Assembly (NCBI GenBank): GCA_017560425.1
Contig: JAFZEX010000027.1
Span: 1-64,000, forward strand
DNA: 64,000 bases
Source of the DNA: Alistipes sp.
Lineage (GTDB): Bacteria > Bacteroidota > Bacteroidia > Bacteroidales > Rikenellaceae
Direction: 5' to 3'
How positions within the stretch are numbered: the stretch's first letter is position 1; each line of letters begins with the position of its first letter. A model generated the notes under the pieces. It saw only the letters and a list, made by a program, of their open reading frames with translations. It searched no databases and was not told the origin of the DNA. This document shows positions 50,654 through 59,239 of this stretch, one piece after another. The position numbers were made by a program, and so were the translations under genes.

Positions 50654-52390
50654 CTACTTGTGAATGAATGCACGCTCAAGATCCTGAGATACGTTGATCA
50701 TAAAGTCGCCCATGTGCTCGAACTCGTTCATGATATCCATGTAGTAGACGCTTGTATGGTAGTTTTGGTTGCCGTTGTCGATCTCCTCGACAGCTGCCTC
50801 ACGATAGTTGTTGCGCAGGGCGTTGATGTGCGACTCTGCGTCGTAGGCATTTACAATATTTGTCAATGTGCCCTTGTGCGCTGCCTCGAGGTTCTCGATC
50901 ATGATGTCGTAGGCGGCAATAACGGCATCTGCCATGATGTTGAGGTTCTTGATAGCCTCTGCGTCGAACGCCTTCTTATGGCTATTCTTTCGACTAAGGA
51001 TGCGGCTGATAGCCTCGCCCGAGTCGCCCAACGACTCAAGCTCGCCGATAATCTTATACATCGACTTAATCTGCATCGATGTACTTTCGCTAATCTCCTC
51101 TGCCGACACGCCATTGAGGAACGAAGCAATCTCAAACTCGATGCGGTCAGATATCTCCTCATACTTAACGAGCTTCTCCCTTAGGCTCTCGAAGTTGTTG
51201 CTATCGGCATCGTTGATTGCCGACTTGGCGTACTCTGCGCCACTCTTCGAGATCTTGGCAAAGTGGATAATCTCGTTGAATGCCTGCTCCACGCTAAGCT
51301 CGGGCGTTGCAAGGTGGCCTGCTGTGATATACTTGAGGCGGAATGTCTCCTTCTCCTGGTTCTCTGGTGTGCGGATAATCCAGCATACGCCCCTCTCGAT
51401 GAGCTTTATAAACCAAACGAGAATAAGAGTGTTTATGGTGTTAAATAGCGTGTGTAGCATTGAGAGTCCATATAGCGCTGCGGTATTGCTATCTGCCACA
51501 CTCTCGCTCACGGCAAATCCCTCAGCAGCAGGGTTTGGCAAGCCAAATAGGTTCTCGGTGATTAGGCCCACAAGCTTGAGAAATGGGGTGTAGAGTACCA
51601 ATGCCCATGCCACGCCAAATAGGTTGAAGATGGTGTGCGACATTGCGGCACGCTTAGCCTGCGTATTACCCACCGAAGCAGCGATATTGGCTGTGATTGT
51701 AGTACCGATGTTCTCGCCCAACACCATTGCGCATGCCATGTCAAAAGGTATCCAACCCATGCTAAGCATGATGAGTGTGATAGCCATTGTTGCCGATGAC
51801 GACTGCAACACGAGCGTAAGGATAGTACCAAAGGCCAGGAACAAAAGCACTGAGCCAAAGCCATGTGCCGACCATGCCGTAACAAACTCGAGCACCTCGG
51901 GGGTCTGGCGCAAGTCGGGCACCGACTCCTTCATGAACGAGAGGCCCAAGAACAAGAGACTGAAACCCACGATTAGCTCGCCTATGTTCTTGCGCTTATC
52001 GCGCTTCGAGTTCGAGAACAAAAAGCCGAATAGCATCAATGGAATTGCAAGAATAGATATGTCTGCCTTGAAGCCAAGCCACGACACTAACCATGCTGTG
52101 ACAGTAGTACCGATGTTAGCACCCATGATCACGCTGATCGCCTGCGTTAGGGTTAGTAGTCCCGCATTAACAAAGCTAACTACCATCACTGTTGTTGCCG
52201 ACGACGACTGGATAATAGAGGTAACACCCAAGCCCGTTAAGACGCCCTTGAAGGGATTAGATGTCATTGCCGAGAGGAAGCCACGTAGTTTATCGCCTGC
52301 CGCCTTCTGCAAGCCTGAACTCATCAGGTTCATACCATAGAGGAACATTCCCAATGCTCCCAATAGTGTAAATACTTGTAATATACTCAT
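50654..52390 (-). CDS. Na/Pi cotransporter family protein with PhoU-like C-terminus
   Basis: Inner-membrane protein of the NptA/SLC34-like family expected to import phosphate with sodium. ATG at 52390 (578 residues) is chosen; the extra 16 upstream residues are not family-like. Two inverted halves each hold the family QSSSAT motif (SIIQSSSATTVMVVSFV about residue 65, and VLQSSSATMAITLIML about residue 200), each near a GANIGTT/GENIGTT segment. A cytoplasmic PhoU-like helical domain fills about 350-578. The adjacent mgsA, a phosphate-limitation enzyme in other bacteria, makes a phosphate role plausible. Confidence 0.92.
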   Translation of the reverse strand: MSILQVFTLLGALGMFLYGMNLMSSGLQKAAGDKLRGFLSAMTSNPFKGVLTGLGVTSIIQSSSATTVMVVSFVNAGLLTLTQAISVIMGANIGTTVTAWLVSWLGFKADISILAIPLMLFGFLFSNSKRDKRKNIGELIVGFSLLFLGLSFMKESVPDLRQTPEVLEFVTAWSAHGFGSVLLFLAFGTILTLVLQSSSATMAITLIMLSMGWIPFDMACAMVLGENIGTTITANIAASVGNTQAKRAAMSHTIFNLFGVAWALVLYTPFLKLVGLITENLFGLPNPAAEGFAVSESVADSNTAALYGLSMLHTLFNTINTLILVWFIKLIERGVCWIIRTPENQEKETFRLKYITAGHLATPELSVEQAFNEIIHFAKISKSGAEYAKSAINDADSNNFESLREKLVKYEEISDRIEFEIASFLNGVSAEEISESTSMQIKSMYKIIGELESLGDSGEAISRILSRKNSHKKAFDAEAIKNLNIMADAVIAAYDIMIENLEAAHKGTLTNIVNAYDAESHINALRNNYREAAVEEIDNGNQNYHTSVYYMDIMNEFEHMGDFMINVSQDLERAFIHK

Positions 52391-52413
52391 ACTCTTTTTG
52401 AAATTTTCTGCTG

Positions 52414-52421
52414 CAAAATTA
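52414..52421 (-). promoter_or_regulatory. -7 element of the Na/Pi cotransporter gene
   Basis: Reads TAATTTTG on the minus strand, 24 bases before the start. Two direct GTTTCAAA repeats lie just upstream (52433-52450) and could be an operator. Confidence 0.45.
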
Positions 52422-52583
52422 CCGTTAGATTGTTTCAAACATGTTTCAAATTGGTTAATCTTTTGTTACGATTTCGTAATTTCATATGAGAGATTGTTAT
52501 CTGTTTAGCTCAGTCCCATAGCTTTTATTTAAAATATTTGCAAAAAATATTGAACTATCTGCATTATTATGCCAAAAGTTTAC

Positions 52584-52591
52584 TATCTTTG
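52584..52591 (+). promoter_or_regulatory. -7 element of the three-gene channel operon
   Basis: TATCTTTG matches the consensus exactly. It lies nearly 390 bases upstream of the first start codon. Confidence 0.6.
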
Positions 52592-52978
52592 TATTGACAT
52601 ATTATTTACGCATATTGTGTAAGTTTATTCTCGAATTGTGAACGTAGGAAATTCATTTGAAGAGGGAATAGGCAGACATTATACTGCGTCGTACCCATTG
52701 GGTATGGCGTGGGGCTGTTGCTTATTTTTTCTTCACGGTTTTCCTACGACCTACAATTCAAAGATAAGTGCTCAGTGCCACGCTTTTTTTGTGCGTGTCG
52801 ATCTCTTGCCAATCATCGTTGGTCTTTTTAGCTGAGCATCTTTTCGTAATCTTATACATCGTGTGTTGTGCGTGCATGCGTGCGTGCGCATGCGTACTTA
52901 TATTATTGTAAATAGTGCGTTAGCAGAGAATTCCGAAACGCTGCAAAGGGAGTAGGAACCTTTTAACTTAAACTTGAT
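52592..52978 (+). ncRNA. Long 5' leader of the channel operon, possibly structured
   Basis: 387 bases lie between the -7 box and the first start codon. GTGCTCAG (about 52769) can pair with CTGAGCAT (about 52832), enclosing a U-rich region with a small CCAATCATCGTTGG stem. At 52861-52895 an alternating purine-pyrimidine GTGTGTTGTGCGTGCATGCG-type tract occurs. A 65-codon reading frame at 52638-52835 has no recognisable product. I cannot assign a known riboswitch; leader status rests on the promoter call. Confidence 0.35.
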
Positions 52979-54067
52979 ATGAGAACAGAGAGTGAAGCGA
53001 GAACCGCACATGAGGTCGAAGAGCTCGATGAGGAGCGCAACGAGATCATGTCTAACGAAGAGTACAACGAAGAGTACGATGAAGAGTACGATGAAGAGTA
53101 CGATGAGGAGTATGACGAGGAGGGCGACGACGAAGAGGACGATGTTGAGGGTTTGAGCGCTAAGGAGTTGGAGCTCATTGCTGCCGACTATGCCGAGCCT
53201 ATAAGCGACGACTCAATTGAGGAGCTTAAATACCTATTGGATAGTTACTTCAAGATTCAGAAGGTGAACCCTGAGTTGAAGGAAGAGGAGGAACTCAAGG
53301 CGTATGCGTTGGAGGTAATTCGTGCTATTGTCATGGAGTATGATATTCCTGCCGACGACGTAGCATATTTGTTCAAGTTCGTTCTCACCTTGGAGTCTTA
53401 CTACGAGAAGCACTCTAAGGATGTTATCTTCAAAGATGTAGACAAGGAGGAGGATCTCAAGACTTTGAAGTTGCGTGTAGACGAATATCTTAACGAGAAT
53501 CCCGATTTGTTCGATGATCTCGAGGTTTATGCAACACTGTTCGACATCGAGAAGCCACTCAACGACACTAAGTTATATGAGGCTACTTTGGACAACTTCT
53601 ACAAGATGCTTGTCGATGCTGCATCGGTTGAAACCTTCGAGATGTTGCTCGACCTATATGTTGAGAATAAGCCTAAGGCTGAGAAGAACTTCGCAGCTAT
53701 GCCTATCCCAAGTGCAACTGAAGATGAGATGGTGCAGTCATTCTTTATTCTTACCGGTTGTGAGCACTCGGGCTCGACTTTGAGGAAAAAGATTGAAGAT
53801 TTGAAGGCTCTCATTTTGCAGAAGTATTCCGAGAGTGTGTTGCTCAAGGAGATGTTGGCAGAATTGGAGACCAAGCGGGCAAACGCAAAGACTGCAAAGA
53901 CTTATAAAATGGTTAAGTTTGGCTCGTTGGCTTTGGCTGTTGTCTTGCTCTTGATCAATGCGATCTTAGGTATCGTGGCTGTTTGTGCTTGGGGAGCATT
54001 GTTCTTCTCACCATTGCACGATAAAGTTCCATTCCTTGCTAATGGTAAGGAGAGTTTAAATAAGTAA
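52979..54067 (+). CDS. Acidic protein with C-terminal membrane anchor, unknown
   Basis: A 362-residue protein I do not recognise. The N-terminus is extremely acidic, with five tandem EEY(N/D) units (about residues 27-46) from a 12-base DNA repeat, then an EEGDDEEDD stretch. A mainly helical soluble region follows (about 60-310). The C-terminus has a hydrophobic segment (about 318-345, VKFGSLALAVVLLLINAILGI) and a short tail, so most of the protein should face the cytoplasm. An internal ATG at 53048 would keep the acid repeat. It is the first gene of a three-gene unit; the next gene, 21 bases later, encodes a very basic protein, so charge complementarity is striking. Confidence 0.75.
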   Translation: MRTESEARTAHEVEELDEERNEIMSNEEYNEEYDEEYDEEYDEEYDEEGDDEEDDVEGLSAKELELIAADYAEPISDDSIEELKYLLDSYFKIQKVNPELKEEEELKAYALEVIRAIVMEYDIPADDVAYLFKFVLTLESYYEKHSKDVIFKDVDKEEDLKTLKLRVDEYLNENPDLFDDLEVYATLFDIEKPLNDTKLYEATLDNFYKMLVDAASVETFEMLLDLYVENKPKAEKNFAAMPIPSATEDEMVQSFFILTGCEHSGSTLRKKIEDLKALILQKYSESVLLKEMLAELETKRANAKTAKTYKMVKFGSLALAVVLLLINAILGIVAVCAWGALFFSPLHDKVPFLANGKESLNK

Positions 54068-54088
54068 AACTTAAAAATCAATACTGAA

Positions 54089-54958
54089 ATGGGATACGTA
54101 TCGTCAGATATAAAAGCTGTATCATCTGCAAGTAAGAGTGGTATTTGGTGGCAAGAAGAGGCTTTGCCTGCAAACGATAATTGCGGAGGAAAGTACAAGT
54201 CGATTAGCCGTTACAGTGGAAAGGCTTATGCGAAAGTTTGGTATAACGGAAATAATTTTTATCCTGAATACACTTATACTGACGCATATATGAGAAAGAA
54301 TGGTATCGGAAAGTATGCCAATGCCAATGCCAATGCCAGTGCCGGTGGCGCACAGGGTGGAGGTGCTTCTGCAAAACCATTGACCTTTGGTCAGAAGCTT
54401 ACTCGAGTAGCTGTTGCCATGGTTGCTGATAGCGCCATGGAGGTGAGTCGTCAGAAGAAGGCAAGTGCACTCACACGCACAAAGCGTGCTCTTCCAAAGC
54501 CAAAACCTACACGTGTGGCAACTGCATCAACTTCGGTAGCAGGAGCCGCTACAACGGGTGTAAAGAAGTCGCTATTGTCTACCACGAAGGTGGCTTCGAT
54601 TGCTAAGGCTCGTCCAACGGCTGCTGCTTCACGTGGCAATGTGCTTGGAATGGTTAAGTCGTCAGGCTCAAAGGCTAAGGGTTCTTCAATTTTCGGCAAG
54701 AGCAAGCCCCTATCTAAGAAGGGTGGCATAGCTGGCGGCGGTATTAAGAAGGCTGGTGGTAGCACACTCGGTGGCGGCGTTAAGAAGTCAGGCGGCATGC
54801 TCGGTGGTGGCGCAAAGAAGTCAGGCGGCATGCTCGGAGGTGGCGCAAAGAAGTCAGGCGGCATGCTCGGTGGCGGCGCAAAGAAGTCAGGTGGCATGCT
54901 TGGCGGTGGCGCAAAGAAATTGGGCGGCGGTATGCTTGGTGGCAAGAAACGTCGATAG
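54089..54958 (+). CDS. Basic Gly/Lys-repeat protein, unknown
   Basis: A 289-residue protein with no recognised family, signal peptide or membrane helix. An N-terminal domain (about 1-75) is rich in aromatics (SGIWWQEEALPANDNCGGKY, VWYNGNNFYPEYTYTDAY). An Asn-Ala spacer, a low-complexity Ala/Ser/Thr/Lys/Arg region (about 110-235) and a C-terminal array follow. The array has four exact KKSGGMLGGGA units of 11 residues, framed by degenerate ones (KKAGGSTLGGGV, KKLGGGMLGGKKRR). The pattern resembles nucleic-acid- or polyanion-binding tails, such as Lys/Gly-rich bacterial histone-like tails, but this is inference. It lies between the acidic membrane protein and the ion channel (44-base gap). Confidence 0.75.
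   Translation: MGYVSSDIKAVSSASKSGIWWQEEALPANDNCGGKYKSISRYSGKAYAKVWYNGNNFYPEYTYTDAYMRKNGIGKYANANANASAGGAQGGGASAKPLTFGQKLTRVAVAMVADSAMEVSRQKKASALTRTKRALPKPKPTRVATASTSVAGAATTGVKKSLLSTTKVASIAKARPTAAASRGNVLGMVKSSGSKAKGSSIFGKSKPLSKKGGIAGGGIKKAGGSTLGGGVKKSGGMLGGGAKKSGGMLGGGAKKSGGMLGGGAKKSGGMLGGGAKKLGGGMLGGKKRR
54756..54950 (+). repeat. 33-bp in-frame tandem repeat
   Basis: Near-identical units of AAGAAGTCAGGCGGCATGCT-(C)GG(T/A)GG(T/C)GGCGCA recur about four times with a few synonymous changes, plus partial units at both ends. Copy number is likely to vary between strains. Confidence 0.85.
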
Positions 54959-55002
54959 TTTGCTGAGCGCTAATTTAAACAAGTAAAAATAACTTAAATA
55001 GA

Positions 55003-55830
55003 ATGAAAACTTTAGCAAAAAAACTTACCGAGGCAAGATGGTTTGAGTGGTTAATCACAGCAATCATCATCATCAACTCTGTTTTGATTGGTGTTGAGAC
55101 ATATACCGACAATGCAACCATTGCCCTTATTCAGAAGATTATTCTCGGAATCTTCACATTCGAAATCGTTGCACGCTTCATTGCAAGCGACTCAATAAAG
55201 GAGTTCTTCAAGGGTGGCTGGAACATCTTCGACTTGGTGCTTGTGCTTATCGGCTACATTCCTGCATCAATGGTTGCAAACGCTTCAATGCTCATGGCAT
55301 TCCGAGTAATCCGAGTATTTAGAGTATTGCGATTGTTGCGTGCTGCAAAGGAGATAAAGGTGATGATCTCAGTTTTAGTTCGCTCAATGAGCGCACTCTT
55401 CTACAACATTGTGCTATTCTTTATCTTCGTATACTTGTTTGCTCTTGTTGGTGTGGCTATGTTTAAGTTGCCAGACCCAACAACTCTCCCTGAGCCTCAG
55501 CAGGCTAAGTATGAGTTGCTAATGCAGGAGGCTCCACATGCCCCTGTGTGCTCGCCAGATCCTTATGGCTCGGTGCACGAGGCTATGTTTACCCTCTTCC
55601 GTGCTCTTACGGGTGAGGATTGGACCGATCTGCGTTACAACCTTGTGAAGGCTTCTGAGTACGATATCGTGGACGTTAGTCCTACGGCAGTCACCACATT
55701 CCATGTGTTGTGGTTTGTGCTCTCAGCATTCCTTCTATTGAACCTCGTTGTGGGTGCTATTGTCAATAACTATCAGTTGGCTATGGACGAAGCTGCGGCA
55801 AAGAAGGACGAGGAGGAGAAAAAAGAGTAA
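55003..55830 (+). CDS. Single-domain voltage-gated cation channel (VIC superfamily)
   Basis: A 275-residue six-helix channel, the size of NaChBac-type homotetrameric channels. S1 lies at about 16-31, S2 about 43-60 and S3 about 74-90. S4 has arginines at 101, 104, 107, 110 and 113 (RVIRVFRVLRLLR), a full voltage sensor. S5 is about 130-153. The pore loop with filter T203-G-E-D-W207 follows an unusually long, Pro-rich turret (about 157-190), and S6 is about 231-257 (LLLNLVVGAIVNNYQ). A charged cytoplasmic tail (AAAKKDEEEKKE) follows. The TGEDW filter is like domain II of eukaryotic Ca channels rather than TLESW of NaChBac, so Ca or mixed Na/Ca permeation is possible. Last gene of the operon, followed by a strong terminator. 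Confidence 0.9.
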   Translation: MKTLAKKLTEARWFEWLITAIIIINSVLIGVETYTDNATIALIQKIILGIFTFEIVARFIASDSIKEFFKGGWNIFDLVLVLIGYIPASMVANASMLMAFRVIRVFRVLRLLRAAKEIKVMISVLVRSMSALFYNIVLFFIFVYLFALVGVAMFKLPDPTTLPEPQQAKYELLMQEAPHAPVCSPDPYGSVHEAMFTLFRALTGEDWTDLRYNLVKASEYDIVDVSPTAVTTFHVLWFVLSAFLLLNLVVGAIVNNYQLAMDEAAAKKDEEEKKE

Positions 55831-55852
55831 GAACTACTCAATCCTTTCGATA

Positions 55853-55892
55853 AAGGCAAAGCAACGAAATTAGTTGCTTTGCCTTTTTTTTA
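55853..55892 (+). terminator. Terminator of the channel operon
   Basis: AAGGCAAAGCAAC pairs with GTTGCTTTGCCTT and is followed by a long T run. Confidence 0.9.
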
Positions 55893-55913
55893 TTGCTCTC
55901 TTGTTACTAAAAA

Positions 55914-55943
55914 AATAAGGTTGCCCGCTATGGACAACCTTAT
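55914..55943 (-). terminator. Terminator of rpsU
   Basis: ATAAGGTTG...CAACCTTAT stem with T-rich continuation on the minus strand (TTTTTTAG), 37 bases after the rpsU stop. Confidence 0.75.
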
Positions 55944-55980
55944 CGTTTGATGTGAGGTGTTTCGACCTCGTATCGTTGAA

Positions 55981-56172
55981 TTACTCCTCCTGACGGTAAG
56001 TATGCTCAACATAGATAGCGTGCTGCATAGCCTCACGCTTTGCAATTGATGGCTTTGTGAAGTACTGACGGCGACGAAGCTCCTTCAATACACCAGTACG
56101 CTCATACTTACGCTTAAACTTCTTGAGGGCGCGCTCGATGTTCTCTCCCTCCTTAACAGGCATGATAATCAT
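55981..56172 (-). CDS. rpsU: 30S ribosomal protein S21
   Basis: A small basic protein of the 30S subunit, near the anti-Shine-Dalgarno region, needed for translation initiation. The 63 residues include the S21 signature ENIERALKKFKRKYERTGVLKELRRRQYF and the usual Bacteroidetes N-terminus MII(M/V)PVKEG, which supports the start at 56172 rather than the internal ATG three codons later. Followed by its own terminator. Confidence 0.95.
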   Translation of the reverse strand: MIIMPVKEGENIERALKKFKRKYERTGVLKELRRRQYFTKPSIAKREAMQHAIYVEHTYRQEE

Positions 56173-56296
56173 AATCTTTCTCTATTTTTTAATTTTAATA
56201 CTTTGTTCTTGTGTTGTGGCACCTTTTTCGGCGTGCCTAACCTTGCTTTGTTTGCCTCGACGCAACCTTGTTGCTCAGGGGCTTGGGCGATGCTAT

Positions 56297-57388
56297 CTAC
56301 TCGGGGTTTGTACCAAACTGAAGATAGGGCGCAATGCGTGCTGCCTCATCTGCTGAAAATATGTCATCCTCAATCATCTCTTCTATGGTACTCCAACCTC
56401 CTTTCAATAGTCGTTTGTTAATTATACGTTTGAGCATTCGACTCGACAAATATGGGTGAGTCTCAAGCTCATTTTGAGCCGCAAAGTTAATATTTATTTT
56501 TTTAATTTTACTATTATCGCAACAAATTTGTGGTAAAATTCGCTGAAAATTATCGGTTGTTACCACCTGAAGCTCCGAAATTTGCTCTACGGAGTAGTAT
56601 CCGCCCAATAATTCACGGTAGCGCACTATCTGCTTGGCACTTGTTTGACCTATGCCACTGATGCGTATGAGGGTCGCAACATCGGCACTATTTATCTCAA
56701 CGGGGAACTCCACCTCGCTCTGCTTAACAGCCTTTGCGGGTTGCTCCTTAAAGAGTAGGTAGGGGCGTAGTCGCTCAGCCATGATGCTATCCACGGCGTA
56801 GCACTCCGCAAACTTTTCGAACGTGGGGTAGCCGCCGATAATCTCACGATAGCGAACAACAAGCTCTGCCTGCTTAGGCGTGAAGCCAAGCTGTTTGAGA
56901 TATGCTGCCGAGGCGGTGTCGATGTAGAATTTCTCGAGCTCGATTGTCGCCTCACGACGCTTATTTTCTTTGCGTGGGGCGTAGCTCGATGAGGCTTTAG
57001 GTGCGTTACGCTTTATTCTAAACTCCTCTCCAATAGTGATATACGGCTCGAGAAGGAAGAACAATGAGTCGGTCATGCCGTACGATAGCGCCACATCCTC
57101 CTTTATGCGGAAGACCTTGCCCGACTCTCGCCACTTGATAAGGTTTACCGCTATCGAGCGTGGCACGCCCGACGCAATCATCGTGCGGTAGTCGGCAGTA
57201 TTGGGGTCGAAGGGCTTGTACTCCACCTCGACACTGTCGCTATTTATATTATATGTGTCGCTAATGTCGTGCTCACGAAGCTCAAAGCTATGGTTTAGCT
57301 TTGGTCGAGCCACGACGAAGAGGGCTATTGCGATGATTATGGCAGGGATAAGATATATCAGCCTGCTTGCACGATTATCCTGAGCCAT
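56297..57388 (-). CDS. Membrane-anchored helix-hairpin-helix protein
   Basis: A 363-residue protein with one N-terminal membrane segment (about 9-27). Three or four ComEA-like helix-hairpin-helix units follow: PFDPNTADYRTMIASGVP (about 58-75), DTASAAYLKQLGFTPKQAELVVRYRE (about 155-180), EINSADVATLIRISGIGQTSAKQIVRYRE (about 230-258) and INFAAQNELETHPYLSSRMLKRI (about 297-320). HhH units bind DNA non-specifically; related proteins are annotated as ComEA-family or HhH DNA-binding proteins. A DNA uptake role is possible but not shown. It follows the UbiD-like gene by 6 bases. Confidence 0.85.
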   Translation of the reverse strand: MAQDNRASRLIYLIPAIIIAIALFVVARPKLNHSFELREHDISDTYNINSDSVEVEYKPFDPNTADYRTMIASGVPRSIAVNLIKWRESGKVFRIKEDVALSYGMTDSLFFLLEPYITIGEEFRIKRNAPKASSSYAPRKENKRREATIELEKFYIDTASAAYLKQLGFTPKQAELVVRYREIIGGYPTFEKFAECYAVDSIMAERLRPYLLFKEQPAKAVKQSEVEFPVEINSADVATLIRISGIGQTSAKQIVRYRELLGGYYSVEQISELQVVTTDNFQRILPQICCDNSKIKKININFAAQNELETHPYLSSRMLKRIINKRLLKGGWSTIEEMIEDDIFSADEAARIAPYLQFGTNPE

Positions 57389-57394
57389 AATGTT

Positions 57395-59239
57395 TTACCA
57401 TTCAGCACTATCCGACAACCATAGCTTGCGGTAGCGGCGTGATGGCGACTCAATCTTCTCGCCAAGGCCGTACTCTGCCCAGCGCTCGTTTACAAGACGT
57501 ATGGTCTCGGTTGATGATGTCACGGCATTGGGGAAGCGGTCGGGGTTGTTGCCATAGCCTGGTCGCTTCGAGCGGGCATCGATGATGAGCGTCGAGCCGT
57601 AAACCTCTATATCTCGCTTAGGGTCGGTGTTGGCGGCAGCAATCCATAGTAGGTCGCCGATGGTCATATGTCCCGCTGCGCCATGGTCGAACAACACCAC
57701 GAAGCGTGCCTCGATATGGTTTGTGTCGAGATACTCCTTAACATCTATCTTCTCTCGCCACTCTCTCTCGGCATAGAGGATTACTAAGCCTAACTCCTTG
57801 AATAGCTCGGTGTTGAATAGCTCCACGCCACCACATGGCGTGGCTGTGCATGGCTCCTTAAGCTCACGGGGTGTTGCCTCGGGGTCGATGTCCGTAAGGT
57901 CGATGGCGAGTTTTGCGCCGTAGCCACGCTCGGGGGCGCTATGATCCAGCACATCAAGGATGCCCTCCGAGTGTATCATGTGGCGCTCAGGGTCGAAGTG
58001 GCGAAGGAGCCTGAACATCTCCTCACGTGAGCGTATGTCTGTATCTTCGGGGGTGATGACAAGATACTTGTTGAACATCATCTGTCCTGCGCCCCAAAGT
58101 CCCTGTGCCACCTTTTGTGGCTGTCCCAAGTAGCGCTTGGCGATGCTCACTATGGCGAGGTTGTGCGCCGTGCCCTCCATAGGCATGTATAGGTCACGCA
58201 CCTCGGGTTGTACGGCGAGGCGTATTGGGGCAAGAAATATGCGCTCGGTGGCCTTGGCTATATATGCGTCCTCCATTGGTGGCACGCCCACGATGGTAGC
58301 GGGGTATACCGCATCACGGCGTGATGTTATTGCCACAACATGGAACTTAGGGTATAGGTCGCTAAGCGAGTAGAATCCCGTGTGGTCGCCAAAGGGTCCC
58401 TCCACGGTAAGCTCCTCAGCAGGGTCTACATATCCCTCCAACACAAAGTCGCAGTCGGCAGGCACATATATGTCGTTTGTGAGGCACTTAACCAGCTTCA
58501 CGGGCTTTTGGCGTAGCATGCCCGCAAGCAACATCTCGTCCATGTTGTCGGGCATAGGCGCTGTTGCCGAGTAGATATATGCTGGGTCGCCACCTATGGC
58601 AACGCTAACGGGCATGCGCTTGCCCAGACGCTTGTAGCCGTCGTAGTGGCGAGCACCCGTCTTGTGGCGGTGCCAATGCATGCCTGTTGTCTTGCTGTCG
58701 AATATCTGCATGCGGTACATTCCCATGTTGGGAATGCCCGTCTCGGGATCGAGCGTGCAGACCATGGGTAGGGTGATGAACGGGCCACCATCGTAGGGCC
58801 ACGACGTGAGAATAGGTAGCTTCCTGAGGTCCACCTCGTCGCCCTGCCACACTACCTCCTGGCACTCGCCACGTGATGATGACTTGCGTGGAAACCACTT
58901 AGCCACATCTTGCAGTAGTGGCAACATGCGGAGCTTGTCCATCAGCGTGTTCTTGGGCGACATAGCCTCCTTTAGCAGCTTGTCGATACGTCGTGATATG
59001 TCGTCGAGGCTATCCACGCCCAGCGCCATTGCCATGCGCCTATCCGAGCCCATCATGTTCATGAGCACGGGGTAGCTGCTGCCCTTGACCCTCTCAAAGA
59101 GTAGTGCCTTGCCGCCACCCTCCATCTTCGACACACGATCCGTAATCTCGGTAATCTCGAAGTGGGTATCGACCTCGGTGCTGATGCGTTGTAGCTCGCC
59201 CGCAGCCTCCAGCTTATCTATGTACTCTCTGAGCGTCAT
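57395..59239 (-). CDS. UbiD-family decarboxylase (menaquinone-type)
   Basis: A prenylated-FMN-dependent decarboxylase of 614 residues. In menaquinone-using Bacteroidetes it is usually linked to aromatic carboxylate or futalosine-route precursors. Family segments include MNMMGSDRRMAMALG, a GMYRMQIFDSKTTGMHWH run and RHKTGARHYDGY, CDFVLEGYVDP and GPFGDHTGFYS, with the catalytic Glu-containing region in PEERG-like SAPERGYGAKLAIDLT. No ubiX flavin prenyltransferase gene is adjacent. A C-terminal extension relative to E. coli UbiD (about 500 residues) is typical of the long Bacteroidetes form. Substrate uncertain. Confidence 0.9.
   Translation of the reverse strand: MTLREYIDKLEAAGELQRISTEVDTHFEITEITDRVSKMEGGGKALLFERVKGSSYPVLMNMMGSDRRMAMALGVDSLDDISRRIDKLLKEAMSPKNTLMDKLRMLPLLQDVAKWFPRKSSSRGECQEVVWQGDEVDLRKLPILTSWPYDGGPFITLPMVCTLDPETGIPNMGMYRMQIFDSKTTGMHWHRHKTGARHYDGYKRLGKRMPVSVAIGGDPAYIYSATAPMPDNMDEMLLAGMLRQKPVKLVKCLTNDIYVPADCDFVLEGYVDPAEELTVEGPFGDHTGFYSLSDLYPKFHVVAITSRRDAVYPATIVGVPPMEDAYIAKATERIFLAPIRLAVQPEVRDLYMPMEGTAHNLAIVSIAKRYLGQPQKVAQGLWGAGQMMFNKYLVITPEDTDIRSREEMFRLLRHFDPERHMIHSEGILDVLDHSAPERGYGAKLAIDLTDIDPEATPRELKEPCTATPCGGVELFNTELFKELGLVILYAEREWREKIDVKEYLDTNHIEARFVVLFDHGAAGHMTIGDLLWIAAANTDPKRDIEVYGSTLIIDARSKRPGYGNNPDRFPNAVTSSTETIRLVNERWAEYGLGEKIESPSRRYRKLWLSDSAEW

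Noticed and set aside
52638..52835. 65-codon frame in the channel operon leader
   Set aside because: No recognisable product and codon use is unlike neighbours. Kept only as part of the leader; a leader peptide cannot be excluded.
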